DNA of 64,000 bases, taken from positions 909,670-973,669 of the forward strand of contig JAQTXH010000001.1 in the NCBI GenBank assembly GCA_028688905.1. The letters are read 5' to 3'. The position numbers were made by a program, and so were the translations under genes. This DNA is from Acidiphilium sp. GTDB lineage: Bacteria; Pseudomonadota; Alphaproteobacteria; Acetobacterales; Acetobacteraceae. The notes beneath the pieces were generated by a model. That model was not told the DNA's origin and searched no databases. It saw only the letters and a list, made by a program, of their open reading frames with translations. Below, one piece after another: positions 44,066-56,078 of the stretch; position 1 is the stretch's first letter, and every line of letters begins with the position of its first letter.

Positions 44066-45793
44066 TCAGTTTTCGCCTTGCGCCTGCTGGTTGCGGCGAC
44101 GGATCGCGGCACCCAGGATATCGCCGAGCGAAGCGCCCGAGTCCGACGAGCCGAAATCGGCCATCGCCTGCTTGTCCTCGTCGATCTCGCGTCCCTTGAC
44201 CGTAAGCTGAAGCTTGCGGGCGGCACGGTCCACGGCAGTGATCTTGGCATCGATCTTTTCGCCGACGGCGAATTTATCGGGCCGCTGATCGCCTTTGTCG
44301 CGGGCCAGCTCGGCACGACGGATGAAGCCGGTCAGCACGTCGTCGACCTTCACTTCAAGCCCGTTGGTCTGAACCGCGGTGATGACGCAGGTGACGATCA
44401 TGCCTTTGTGGACGCGATCGAGCACGCCGGCGGCAGGGTCTTCCTCGAGCTGCTTCACGCCGAGGCTGATGCGCTCTTTCTCGACATCGACATCGAGCAC
44501 CTTCGCCTTGACGATATCGCCCTTGTTGAACTTGGCCATCGCCAGTTCGCCCGGCTCGTCCCACGACAGGTCGGACATATGGACCATGCCGTCGATTTCC
44601 GGGGCGAGGCCGATGAACAGGCCGAACTCGGTCATGTTGCGGATCTCGCCTTCGACCAGCGAGCCCACGGGGTGATCGTCCATGAACTGTTCCCACGGGT
44701 TGCGCGAGACCTGCTTGAGGCCGAGCGAAATCCGCCGCTTGCCGGCATCGACGTCGAGCACCATGACCTCGACTTCCTGGCTCGTCGCCACGATTTTGCC
44801 GGGGTGCGCGTTCTTTTTGGTCCAGGACATTTCCGACACATGCACCAAGCCTTCGACGCCGGGTTCCAGCTCGACGAACGCGCCGTAGTCGGTGATGTTG
44901 GTGACGCGGCCGGTGACCTTGATGCCGGGCGGATATTTGACGTCCACACCCTCCCACGGATCGGTCTCAAGCTGCTTCATACCCAGGCTGATGCGCTGGG
45001 TGTCCGAATTGAAACGGATGACCTGCACCTGCACGGGCTGACCGATGGTCAGCGCCTCTGCGGGATGGTTGATCCGGCGCCATGCGATGTCGGTGACGTG
45101 CAGCAGGCCATCGACGCCGCCGAGATCGACGAACGCGCCGTAATCGGTGATGTTTTTCACCACGCCATCGAGGATCTGGCCTTCCTTGAGGCCCTGGATC
45201 AGTTCCGACCGCTGCTCAGCGCGGGTCTCTTCGAGCACCGCACGCCGGGAGACGACGATGTTGCCGCGCGCACGATCCATTTTCAGAATCTGGAACGGCT
45301 GGGACATGCCCATCAGCGGCGTGACATCGCGCACCGGCCGGATATCGACCTGGCTGCCTGGCAAAAATGCTGTCGCCCCGCCGAGATCGACCGTGAAACC
45401 GCCTTTGACTCGACCATGGATGATGCCATTGACCCGGGTCTGCGCTTCGTGCGCGCGTTCCAGCGCGGTCCAGGCTTCCTCGCGGCGGGCTTTTTCACGG
45501 GAGAGAACAATTGAACCGTCTTTGTCTTCATAGCGTTCGATGAACAAATCGAACACGTCGCCCGGCTTGACTTCCTGGCCGCCAAATTCCTTGACCGGCA
45601 CCCGACCTTCGCTCTTCAGCCCGACATCGACGACGACAAATTCATCATCGATGCGCGAAACCCGGCCCGAGACGACCGAGCCTTCAAACCCGGTATTGCT
45701 GCCCAGCGTGCTTTCGAGCAACGCGGCAAAGTCGTCGGTGCCGGTATATTGGCCTGCACCTTGCGGGCGCATGGCAGTTGCAATTGAACCCAT
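44066..45793 (-). CDS. rpsA: 30S ribosomal protein S1
   Basis: A 575-residue S1 with six S1 RNA-binding domains, each visible as a repeated pattern such as DGVVKNITDYGAFVDLGGVD and TGRVTNITDYGAFVELEPGV followed by GLVHVSEMSW. S1 anchors mRNA on the small subunit. The start MGSIATAMRPQGAGQ is preferred, with AAGGAT upstream; the ORF track's 48 extra residues lie in the leader. The 540-residue frame on the opposite strand is a shadow of this gene. A terminator follows closely. Confidence 0.96.
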   Translation of the reverse strand: MGSIATAMRPQGAGQYTGTDDFAALLESTLGSNTGFEGSVVSGRVSRIDDEFVVVDVGLKSEGRVPVKEFGGQEVKPGDVFDLFIERYEDKDGSIVLSREKARREEAWTALERAHEAQTRVNGIIHGRVKGGFTVDLGGATAFLPGSQVDIRPVRDVTPLMGMSQPFQILKMDRARGNIVVSRRAVLEETRAEQRSELIQGLKEGQILDGVVKNITDYGAFVDLGGVDGLLHVTDIAWRRINHPAEALTIGQPVQVQVIRFNSDTQRISLGMKQLETDPWEGVDVKYPPGIKVTGRVTNITDYGAFVELEPGVEGLVHVSEMSWTKKNAHPGKIVATSQEVEVMVLDVDAGKRRISLGLKQVSRNPWEQFMDDHPVGSLVEGEIRNMTEFGLFIGLAPEIDGMVHMSDLSWDEPGELAMAKFNKGDIVKAKVLDVDVEKERISLGVKQLEEDPAAGVLDRVHKGMIVTCVITAVQTNGLEVKVDDVLTGFIRRAELARDKGDQRPDKFAVGEKIDAKITAVDRAARKLQLTVKGREIDEDKQAMADFGSSDSGASLGDILGAAIRRRNQQAQGEN

Positions 45794-46148
45794 GAAGCGG
45801 TTTAAATCCTTGAAACGAAGCCGAATGTTCGGCTGGTTTGGTATGCGGGCCAAAGATAGCTGGCCACGACTGCTCGGCCAATCCGGTCCGAGCGAATTGA
45901 AAAACATTCTTCCACAGGAATGAGCCGCGAACACCATGTCTGCAGCCGATCAGGGAAATACGCATTTTTACGTGTGGTTGCAAGCCTGGTTACCGGTATT
46001 CCCCCGCGACGACCTAAAAAAGTTTTGCGGCACTTTCAGAAACGAAAGGCATTTTTTTGAAAATAATGAAGCAAAATACTTTTGCTCGTTTGAGCCGCTG
46101 GCAGCGGAGGCTTCGCGCGGCCGAATCACATGCTATAAGCCCGCCCCG
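45794..46148. other. Divergent control region of rpsA and bamD
   Basis: A 355-bp gap without a gene. On the minus strand TTGCAA (45978-45983) and TATTTC (45955-45960), 17 bp apart, form a candidate rpsA promoter with a leader of about 155 nt, long enough for autoregulation by S1. On the plus strand CTATAAG near 46134 is a weak candidate -10 for bamD, with no good -35. No ribosome-protein binding structure could be assigned. Confidence 0.4.
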
Positions 46149-47048
46149 ATGACGCACGCGCACCCCCAGACCATTTCGCCCTTCCCGCATCATGCCGCGC
46201 CCGTGAAAAACCGGCCCCGCCTGAGCATGTTGTTTTTGCTGGTTCCCCTGGCCCTGGGCGGGTGCGGCCTGTTCGGCGGCCACGCCAATACCGGTGCCCA
46301 TTCAAAGGCCGATAAGGAAACCATCCTGCCCCCTGCAGGAACGCTTTATGCCAATGGCATCGCGTATCTTCACAAGGGCGAGGACAAAAAAGCTTCAGAT
46401 GCGTTCAATCAGGTCGAAGTCAACTACCCGTATTCGACCTGGGCGACCCACGCCGAACTGCTGCATGGCTATGCTGAATTCCGTCAGCAAAACTTCGACT
46501 CCGCCGTGGGCGCGCTCAACCGCTTCATCGAGTTGCATCCAGCCAGCCCCGATGCCGCCTATGCGTATTATTTGCGGGCGCTATGCTATTATGAACAAAT
46601 TGAAGGCGTCCATCACGATCAGACCTTCACCCTCGAAGCGGTGCAAGCCTTGCAGGATGTGGTGACCCGCTTTCCGAACAGTGCCTATGCGCGTGATTCG
46701 CGGGTCAAGCTGCGGCTCGCCCAAAACCGTCTGGCTGGGCATGAAATGGGGATCGGCCGATTTTACGAACGGCAGAATCTGTATGCTGCCGCAATCACCC
46801 GCTACCAGGTCGTGGTGCAGCAATACCAGACTACCACCTTCGTTCCCGAAGCGCTGGAACGTCTGGTCGAATGCTACCTCGACCTCGGCCTGACCCATGA
46901 AGCGGTTCGTACCGCCGCCGTATTGGGCTATAATTATCCAGGTTCGCACTGGTATCAGGACGCGTACAATAAATTGAGCGATCATCATTTGCTGAACGGG
47001 GTGGCCAAGCCGCGCAAGTCCGGCGGGTTCCTGTTCGGATTGCTCTGA
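46149..47048 (+). CDS. bamD: Outer membrane protein assembly factor BamD
   Basis: A 299-residue lipoprotein of the BAM complex. The signal ends LLVPLALGGC (lipobox), and TPR-type repeats follow: LYANGIAYLHKGEDKKASDA, YPYSTWATHAELLHGYAEFR and AAITRYQVVVQQYQ, with the family pattern PNSAYARDSRVKLRLAQNRL. The start at MTHAHPQT is preferred to the 71-residue extension in the ORF track. It is the first gene of the bamD-recN-ligA run common to alphaproteobacteria. Confidence 0.95.
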   Translation: MTHAHPQTISPFPHHAAPVKNRPRLSMLFLLVPLALGGCGLFGGHANTGAHSKADKETILPPAGTLYANGIAYLHKGEDKKASDAFNQVEVNYPYSTWATHAELLHGYAEFRQQNFDSAVGALNRFIELHPASPDAAYAYYLRALCYYEQIEGVHHDQTFTLEAVQALQDVVTRFPNSAYARDSRVKLRLAQNRLAGHEMGIGRFYERQNLYAAAITRYQVVVQQYQTTTFVPEALERLVECYLDLGLTHEAVRTAAVLGYNYPGSHWYQDAYNKLSDHHLLNGVAKPRKSGGFLFGLL

Positions 47049-47067
47049 ACCGGAGCGCACCGGGATC

Positions 47068-50756
<3,689 letters not shown>

Positions 50757-50767
50757 ATCACCCTGCC

Positions 50768-50817
50768 CAATCATCGCGCTGCACGCGCAACAAAATCAAT
50801 CGTCGCGCTGCACGCGC
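50768..50817. repeat. 21-bp direct repeat at the dksA 3' end
   Basis: CAATC[A/G]TCGCGCTGCACGCGC occurs at 50768-50788 and at 50797-50817, 8 bp apart, differing at one base. The second copy is the end of the dksA coding sequence, the first lies between it and ligA. Each carries the small GCGC...GCGC dyad, so the pair may also help to terminate transcription from both sides. Confidence 0.6.
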
Positions 50818-51212
50818 TCCTGGCGCTCATGGCGTTCCTGTGCCTCGATCGAAAGCGTGGCGATCGGCCGTGCCATCAGGCGCTTCAACCCGATCGGTTC
50901 GCCGGTTTCCTCGCAGAACCCATAGGTTCCATTCTCGATTCGCGCCGAAGCCTGATCGATTTTGCCAATCAGTTTACGCGCGCGGTCGCGGGTGCGTAGT
51001 TCGAGGGCGCGATCGGTCTCGACGCTGGCACGATCGGTGATGTCCGGCTCAAGAATGCCGCCTTCGGACAAGCTGGCCAGGGTGCCGTTCGCTTCCATCA
51101 GCAAATCGTGCCGCCATCGCAACAACCTCTGGCGAAAATATTCGACCTGCATCGGGTTCATGAACTCTTCATCTTCACTCGGTACATAATCCGGGGCAAG
51201 AGTGATTAACAT
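50796..51212 (-). CDS. dksA: DksA/TraR-type RNA polymerase-binding regulator
   Basis: A 138-residue DksA protein that binds the RNA polymerase secondary channel and works with ppGpp. The coiled-coil (EEFMNPMQVEYFRQRLLRWR, then ENGTYGFCEETGEPIGLKRL) is intact, but only the first of the four zinc cysteines is present in CEETGEPIGLKRLMARP, the alphaproteobacterial form that folds without zinc. The start MLITLAPDYV is preferred; GGAGG lies upstream. It is convergent with ligA. Confidence 0.92.
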   Translation of the reverse strand: MLITLAPDYVPSEDEEFMNPMQVEYFRQRLLRWRHDLLMEANGTLASLSEGGILEPDITDRASVETDRALELRTRDRARKLIGKIDQASARIENGTYGFCEETGEPIGLKRLMARPIATLSIEAQERHERQERVQRDD

Positions 51213-51331
51213 GATTATGAGTTCCTCCAGCGGGCGACCCGTCCGGGGGTCACCGGGGCCGCGCGTAGGGCGGCTTATAGCTTCGGTCCTGTCAGGAGCC
51301 AAGGGCCACATTGTGGCATTTCATGGTCTCG

Positions 51332-51724
51332 TCACATCCGGTCACGTCGTGCCAGTTCCACCCGCGCACGCAGCCGGATCGCGCCAAGAATGCCTACCAG
51401 AACCGGGTCGGACGGTTCGGTCATCGACCCTATGGCCTCGTTCAGCGCCGCCAGAGCCTCGTGGTCGCAGCCATCGAGCCTTGCCACCTGAATTTTGCCG
51501 AGCGCGTCCAACACCCGCTCACCACCCCGCCGTGCCGCGCGATCCTTGAGGTGGGAACAATCGTCCTCCTGCAAAGCCAGCAATCCGGATAACGCCACCG
51601 GCATGATAGTCCCGGTGGTTGAGGGTGCGGCCCGCGGTACCACAAACCCGCTCGACCGTCCGCTCACCGCCGCCCCGCCGGATCGCGCCAACGGTATCAG
51701 CCCCAGCCCTGAAATGCGCGTCAT
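51332..51724 (-). CDS. fliX: Flagellar assembly regulator FliX
   Basis: A 130-residue protein with the FliX family pattern (MTRISGLGLIPL at the start, LSGLLALQEDDCSHLKDRAARRGGERVLDALGKIQ in the middle). FliX couples flagellar assembly to the FlbD regulator and to the cell cycle in alphaproteobacteria. It diverges from flgI, as in Caulobacter-type genomes. The start at MTRISG is chosen; the ORF track extends upstream by 21 codons. Confidence 0.88.
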   Translation of the reverse strand: MTRISGLGLIPLARSGGAAVSGRSSGFVVPRAAPSTTGTIMPVALSGLLALQEDDCSHLKDRAARRGGERVLDALGKIQVARLDGCDHEALAALNEAIGSMTEPSDPVLVGILGAIRLRARVELARRDRM

Positions 51725-51848
51725 GCCAACTCCTCGCTTTGCGCGACCCCCGCACCGGATGGTCGGTTCAATTTTTACCCAGGCCACACCGGCAATAAAA
51801 TCATTGATATCTGTAAATTGTTAACTTTTTGCTGCGATAACCGGATTC

Positions 51849-53000
51849 GTGAGCACAATATTTTCAGCCCTGCACCTGCGATCCGCGTCCCAGATCCGGA
51901 TTGTTTTGTGGACCCTGGCCTTGTCGGCAGTCTTTGCCGCCCTGCCCCAATCGGCGCAGGCTCAGGTCCGGATCAAGGACATCACCGATATTCAGGGCAT
52001 CCGCGACAACCAATTGATCGGCTACGGCCTGGTCGTGGGGTTGAACGGGACCGGCGATTCGCTCAACAATGCCATTTTCACGCGGCAATCGCTGATCGGC
52101 ATGCTTGAGCGCCTGGGCGTCAACACCGAGGACCAAGCCGCCAGCCTGCAGACCAAGGATATAGCGGCGGTTATGGTCACCGCGAATTTGCCGGCATTTT
52201 CCCATAGCGGCGAACAGATCGACGTAACGGTATCCGCCTTAGGCGACGCCAAGGATCTTACCGGCGGTACCCTGCTGGTCACGCCTCTGCTCGGGGCGGA
52301 CGGGCAAGTTTACGCTGTGGCACAAGGTTCGCTGGTTACCGGTGCCATCAAGGCGAGCGGGGTCAATTCCTCGTTCACGCAAGGCGTGCCCACGGTAGGC
52401 CGGATCACCAATGGGGCAATCGTCGAACGGTCGGTCAATTTCACTCTGGCGTCGCAAACCACACCCAAGCTTGAACTCCGCAACCCCGATTTCACCACTG
52501 CGGAGCGGATCGTCGAAGCGATCGACGCGGATCTTGGCTCAGGTATTGCCACAATGGACGATCCGCGCACCATCACGCTCGATCTCAAGGGACGCAACGT
52601 CGTGCAAGATCTGGCCAGTATCGAAGATCTGCGGGTTCAGCCCTCGTCCCCGGCAACCGTGGTGGTCGACGAAGCCACCGGTACGATCGTGATGGGGGCG
52701 GACGTGCGGATCAGCACCGTTGCCATTGCCCAAGGCAATCTCACGGTGGAGGTCACCAACACGCCCGTAGTGAGCCAGCCGGGGCCGCTATCGAACGGAC
52801 AAACCGTCGCAACCGCGCAGACCACAATTTCAGTCAATAAAGGCAAAGGCAAAAAAATGGATATCCTCAATGGCAGCGTCAGCTTGCGCCAGTTGGTGTC
52901 GGGACTGAACACACTCGGTGTCGCCCCGCACGACATGATTAGCATTTTGCAGGCAATCAAAGCCGCTGGCGCGCTGCAAGCGCAATTGATCGTGCAATGA
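51849..53000 (+). CDS. flgI: Flagellar P-ring protein
   Basis: A 383-residue exported protein forming the P ring in the peptidoglycan layer around the flagellar rod. Signal region VLWTLALSAVFAALPQSAQA is followed by the conserved VRIKDITDIQGIRDNQLIGY and GLVVGLNGTGDSL, and ends with GVAPHDMISILQAIKAAGAL. It starts with GTG. The stop overlaps the ATG of the next gene. The 124-bp gap to fliX must hold both divergent promoters; no sigma-54 type -24/-12 motif was seen. Confidence 0.96.
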   Translation: MSTIFSALHLRSASQIRIVLWTLALSAVFAALPQSAQAQVRIKDITDIQGIRDNQLIGYGLVVGLNGTGDSLNNAIFTRQSLIGMLERLGVNTEDQAASLQTKDIAAVMVTANLPAFSHSGEQIDVTVSALGDAKDLTGGTLLVTPLLGADGQVYAVAQGSLVTGAIKASGVNSSFTQGVPTVGRITNGAIVERSVNFTLASQTTPKLELRNPDFTTAERIVEAIDADLGSGIATMDDPRTITLDLKGRNVVQDLASIEDLRVQPSSPATVVVDEATGTIVMGADVRISTVAIAQGNLTVEVTNTPVVSQPGPLSNGQTVATAQTTISVNKGKGKKMDILNGSVSLRQLVSGLNTLGVAPHDMISILQAIKAAGALQAQLIVQ

Positions 53001-53353
53001 TCAGCATCATCGGCTCGTCGCCCATCGTTCCTGCCATCGCACAGCCGCCCCAGACAATTCTGGCGTCGTCCGACGCCAGTGTCGCGGCGGCCCATAAATT
53101 CGAATCAATGGCGATCGCCCAGTTCCTTAAACCGATTTTTGCGACGATGGGCAAAGCCGACGCGCCATTCGGCGGTGGGTCGGCTGCCCGTCAATTTCAG
53201 CCCTTTTTGATCGATGCGATCGCCAAATCAATGGAATCCCGCGGCGGCCTCGGTCTGGCACCGATGATTGAAAACGCGCTCGCCACCCAATCGGCCAAAG
53301 CCGGTACCGGCCCGGTATCTCTCCCCGGACGCACAACCGGAGGATCAAAATGA
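52997..53353 (+). CDS. Flagellar rod-binding protein (FlgJ N-terminal-like)
   Basis: A 118-residue protein like the N-terminal rod-binding half of FlgJ (AAHKFESMAIAQFLKPIF, then ARQFQPFLIDAIAKSMESRG), lacking the muramidase domain. In alphaproteobacteria this half stands alone and a separate lytic enzyme cuts the wall. It overlaps flgI and the next gene by 4 bp each, so it is translated in a tight unit. Confidence 0.85.
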   Translation: MISIIGSSPIVPAIAQPPQTILASSDASVAAAHKFESMAIAQFLKPIFATMGKADAPFGGGSAARQFQPFLIDAIAKSMESRGGLGLAPMIENALATQSAKAGTGPVSLPGRTTGGSK

Positions 53354-53760
53354 CAATCTCAACACCCGGCGTATCTGCATTGATCGAAGCCGTCACCACC
53401 CTCGCCAGTGTGCTTGAAAAGGAAAATCGGGCGCTGATCGAGTCGGACTTCAGTATGAGCGGACTACTCGCCAACGCCAAGCGCGATGCCGTTAGCGGGG
53501 TAGAATCGATGATGAGTGCCGCCCATGATCCGGCTGCCCGGCACCGCCGCACATTCACAACACTTCAGCGCCGGCTGGATGCCGCGATCTGCCAGAACCG
53601 CGTGCTGCTGCAACGCTCCATCGATACCCAGCAACGGATCATTGAAATGATCGTCCGCACCCTGGAGCCGGGCGAAGACGATCATCACTACCCCGCGCAA
53701 TACGGTGTTGATGCCGCCCATCGCATGGCATCGCCGGTCGCCTTGACCATACGTGCCTGA
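53350..53760 (+). CDS. Putative FlgN-like flagellar chaperone
   Basis: A 136-residue, mostly helical protein (ALIEAVTTLASVLEKENRAL) with the layout of FlgN-type export chaperones: two long helices and a charged region, and conserved leucines. It is translationally coupled to the FlgJ-like gene and ends 49 bp before the glycosyltransferase gene. The assignment rests on position plus composition, not on a decisive motif. Confidence 0.6.
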   Translation: MTISTPGVSALIEAVTTLASVLEKENRALIESDFSMSGLLANAKRDAVSGVESMMSAAHDPAARHRRTFTTLQRRLDAAICQNRVLLQRSIDTQQRIIEMIVRTLEPGEDDHHYPAQYGVDAAHRMASPVALTIRA

Positions 53761-53809
53761 TCCATTGCACGTCTGGTCATCGTGCGCTCGCTATGGCATT
53801 CCCAATGGC

Positions 53810-54826
53810 ATGCGCCTCGCTTTGATCACGGTCGCACCGTTTGAAACTGTTTCGGGGGCCTCATTTTACCACCGGCACCTGCTTGCCGCGTGGCGGGATA
53901 GGGGTGACGAGGCCGAGGTGGTGGCTCTTGCCGACAAGGTTCCGCCGGATTTCGCTGACCGATTCGACAATGACACCGCGATCGTCGTTGAAGGTGCCGC
54001 GTTCGAGGCTGCCGAGGCGGCAATCCCCGCTTTGCAGGCGCGCGGTGCCGTCGCCCTGATCCACCATCCGACAGCGCTCGAACCCGGCACACCAGAGCCT
54101 CGCCGCCGCCAGCTCAAAGCGCTTGAAATCGCGGTTTTGCCAGGCTTCACCCGGGTCATTGCCGCAAGTGAACCGATCGCCCGACGGCTTTCGGCCGAAT
54201 TCGGCGTCATCAACGACCATCTGTATGTACTGGCCCCTGGGACCGATCAACAGCCGCGACGGATCTTTGATCCCACAGCCCGATGCGGCGGGCCGTGTAC
54301 TTTGCTCAGCCTTGGCACCCTGACCTTCCGTAAAGGCCATGACGTTCTGCTCAAGGCGCTGGCGACCCTCACCGATCTCGATTGGCACCTTATCCTGGCC
54401 GGCGAGCCACGCGATGCCGCCTATGCTGCCGATCTCGCGGTTCTGATCGAGCAATTGGGACTACGCTCACGCGTCGAATGCCACGGGGCCGTCGAAGGTG
54501 GCGCACTCGAAGCGATCTGGGCGCGCGCCGACATATTTGCTTTGGCAACCAGGTTTGAAGGCTTCGGCATGGCCATCGCCGAAGCGATGGCGCGCGGACT
54601 CCCTGTCGCGATCACCGACGGCGGAGCCGCCGGAAACCTGATTGCGCTCGGTGTCGGCGTGGTGGCACCAGTAGACGATGTGGCTCAACTGGCGAAAGCG
54701 ATGCGTCGCCTGATTTTCAGTCCAGCATTACGCGCCGAGATGGGCGGCTGTGCCTGGACGCATGCCCGAACCTTGCCGGAATGGCCCATGCAGGCGGCGG
54801 CACTGCGGGGTATTGTGCAACGGTAG
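53810..54826 (+). CDS. Glycosyltransferase family 4 protein
   Basis: A 338-residue GT-B glycosyltransferase (family 4 type). The N-terminal start MRLALITVAPFETVSGAS fits, and the donor-site motif ALATRFEGFGMAIAEAMARG (E-x7-E) is present; LLSLGTLTFRKGHDVLLKAL is the typical mid segment. The acceptor is unknown; next to flagellar genes a role in flagellin glycosylation is possible but unsupported. The TAG stop merges with repeat copy D. Confidence 0.85.
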   Translation: MRLALITVAPFETVSGASFYHRHLLAAWRDRGDEAEVVALADKVPPDFADRFDNDTAIVVEGAAFEAAEAAIPALQARGAVALIHHPTALEPGTPEPRRRQLKALEIAVLPGFTRVIAASEPIARRLSAEFGVINDHLYVLAPGTDQQPRRIFDPTARCGGPCTLLSLGTLTFRKGHDVLLKALATLTDLDWHLILAGEPRDAAYAADLAVLIEQLGLRSRVECHGAVEGGALEAIWARADIFALATRFEGFGMAIAEAMARGLPVAITDGGAAGNLIALGVGVVAPVDDVAQLAKAMRRLIFSPALRAEMGGCAWTHARTLPEWPMQAAALRGIVQR

Positions 54827-54872
54827 AACCTGTTCGTTTAAGGACGATCAGGTTCTACCCCTATTTTCGCAA
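54825..54872 (+). repeat. Dispersed hairpin repeat, copy D (short)
   Basis: AGAACCTGTTCGT-TTAAGG-ACGATCAGGTTCT (54825-54856) pairs at 12 of 13 positions and begins inside the TAG stop of the glycosyltransferase gene, exactly as copy A does at the MerR gene. It is followed by CTATTTTCGCAAG but then diverges, so the tail found in copies A-C is missing. Confidence 0.8.
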
Positions 54873-54883
54873 GTCATATTACT

Positions 54884-55075
54884 CTAGCTGGGCGGCGGCG
54901 GGGTTTGCGTTGCACTCGATCCCGGCGGCACCACGATATAGGTTTTCGATGGTGGTGACCCGCCGCCGAGAGAGATGCAGCCTGACAAGGCTGCCGCGAT
55001 CAGCAGGCCCGAAGCAAGCATAATCGCGCCACGTACCCGCTTTGCGATGATCGGATCAGTCGAAAAAAATTGCAT
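54884..55075 (-). CDS. Small lipoprotein (63 aa)
   Basis: A 63-residue exported protein with a lipobox (LIAAALSGC) after one hydrophobic stretch, then a short glycine/serine/proline tail. It begins at MQFFSTDP, preceded by GGGGAG. It faces the glycosyltransferase across repeat copy D. Not recognised as a named family; it resembles the tiny outer-membrane or periplasmic lipoproteins found in many alphaproteobacteria. Confidence 0.65.
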   Translation of the reverse strand: MQFFSTDPIIAKRVRGAIMLASGLLIAAALSGCISLGGGSPPSKTYIVVPPGSSATQTPPPPS

Positions 55076-55175
55076 ATATCGCTCCCCGTTGTCTCGTTCA
55101 GATTTGACAGCATTTTGCGTGGGTAGGCATGGCACACAACGGGAAAGCATCAGGATGGCCGAAAATTAACCTACG

Positions 55176-55207
55176 AAAAAGGGTTGTACTCAAATTAAGT
55201 ACAACCC
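55176..55207 (-). terminator. Intrinsic terminator of rpsD
   Basis: On the minus strand GGGTTGTACT pairs perfectly with AGTACAACCC across a 7-base loop and is followed by TTTTT. It lies 29 bp after the rpsD stop. Confidence 0.92.
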
Positions 55208-55235
55208 CCTTATTCTCACTATGAGTACGATAAGT

Positions 55236-55850
55236 TTAGCGCGAGTAGAACTCGACCACCAAATTCGGTTCCATCTGCACCGGATAAGGCACATCGGCGA
55301 GTTTCGGGGCGCGGGTGAAGCGGCCCTTCATCGCGCGGTGATCGACCTCCATGTATTCCGGCACGTCGCGTTCCGCACTCTGCGTCGCATCAAGCACCAC
55401 GGCGAGTTGCTTGGATTTCTCGCGCACTTCGATGCTGTCGTCGTCGCGGACCTGATAGGAAGCGATGTTCACCCGCTTGCCATTGACCAGCACGTGGCCG
55501 TGGCTGACGAACTGGCGGGCGGCGAACGGGGTGATCGCGAATTTCATCCGGTAGATCACCGCATCGAGCCGGCGCTCCAGCAATTCGATCAGGTTCTCCG
55601 AGGTGTCGCCCCGGCGGCGCACGGCTTCCTCGTAGTATTTATAGAACTGCTTTTCGCCGATATTGCCGTAATAGCCGCGCAGTTTCTGCTTGGCCATCAA
55701 CTGCACGCCGAAATCCGACGGCTTCTTGCGGCGCTGGCCATGCTGGCCGGGTCCGTAGTCGCGCTTGTTGATCGGCGATTTGGCGCGGCCCCAGAGGTTC
55801 ACACCGAGGCGGCGGTTGATCTTGTATTTGCTTTCGGTACGCTTGGTCAT
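55236..55850 (-). CDS. rpsD: 30S ribosomal protein S4
   Basis: A 204-residue S4, an early-assembly protein of the small subunit. The start [20 protein letters not shown] has AAAGGAG upstream. The S4 RNA-binding domain is [20 protein letters not shown] followed by [16 protein letters not shown]. The N-terminal zinc-binding cysteines of some S4 forms are absent. A strong terminator follows and a candidate promoter precedes it with a leader of about 125 nt. Confidence 0.98.
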   Translation of the reverse strand: MTKRTESKYKINRRLGVNLWGRAKSPINKRDYGPGQHGQRRKKPSDFGVQLMAKQKLRGYYGNIGEKQFYKYYEEAVRRRGDTSENLIELLERRLDAVIYRMKFAITPFAARQFVSHGHVLVNGKRVNIASYQVRDDDSIEVREKSKQLAVVLDATQSAERDVPEYMEVDHRAMKGRFTRAPKLADVPYPVQMEPNLVVEFYSR

Positions 55851-55981
55851 GCGTGCCGTACTCCTTTGTTTTAGCGCGGAAATCCGCATCATGTTGCACC
55901 GGTAGGTTTTGCTCCGCCCGCAGGCGCAACAAAACGGGCGCACGCCCCGAAGGCGCGTCCACGTTCCCAGCAATAGTCAGC

Positions 55982-56010
55982 TGGTTAGACAGGCAGGCTC
56001 TGATTGTCAA
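55982..56010 (-). promoter_or_regulatory. Candidate promoter of rpsD
   Basis: On the minus strand TTGACA (56005-56010), a perfect -35, and TAACCA (55982-55987) are 17 bp apart. Transcription would start about 125 nt before rpsD; that leader contains short GC-rich hairpins (around 55946-55962) that could serve as S4 autoregulatory RNA, which is inference. Confidence 0.5.
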
Positions 56011-56078
56011 ATCGGGCGTGGTGCGGCGAGTTTGGTTCGCACCGGAGCGGGATGCGCCTCAATGACGCTGATGCAAGC

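Noticed and set aside
43892-45514. 540-residue plus-strand frame
   Set aside because: Entirely antisense to rpsA; the composition (many Asp/Gly/His in repeats) mirrors the S1 domain repeats.
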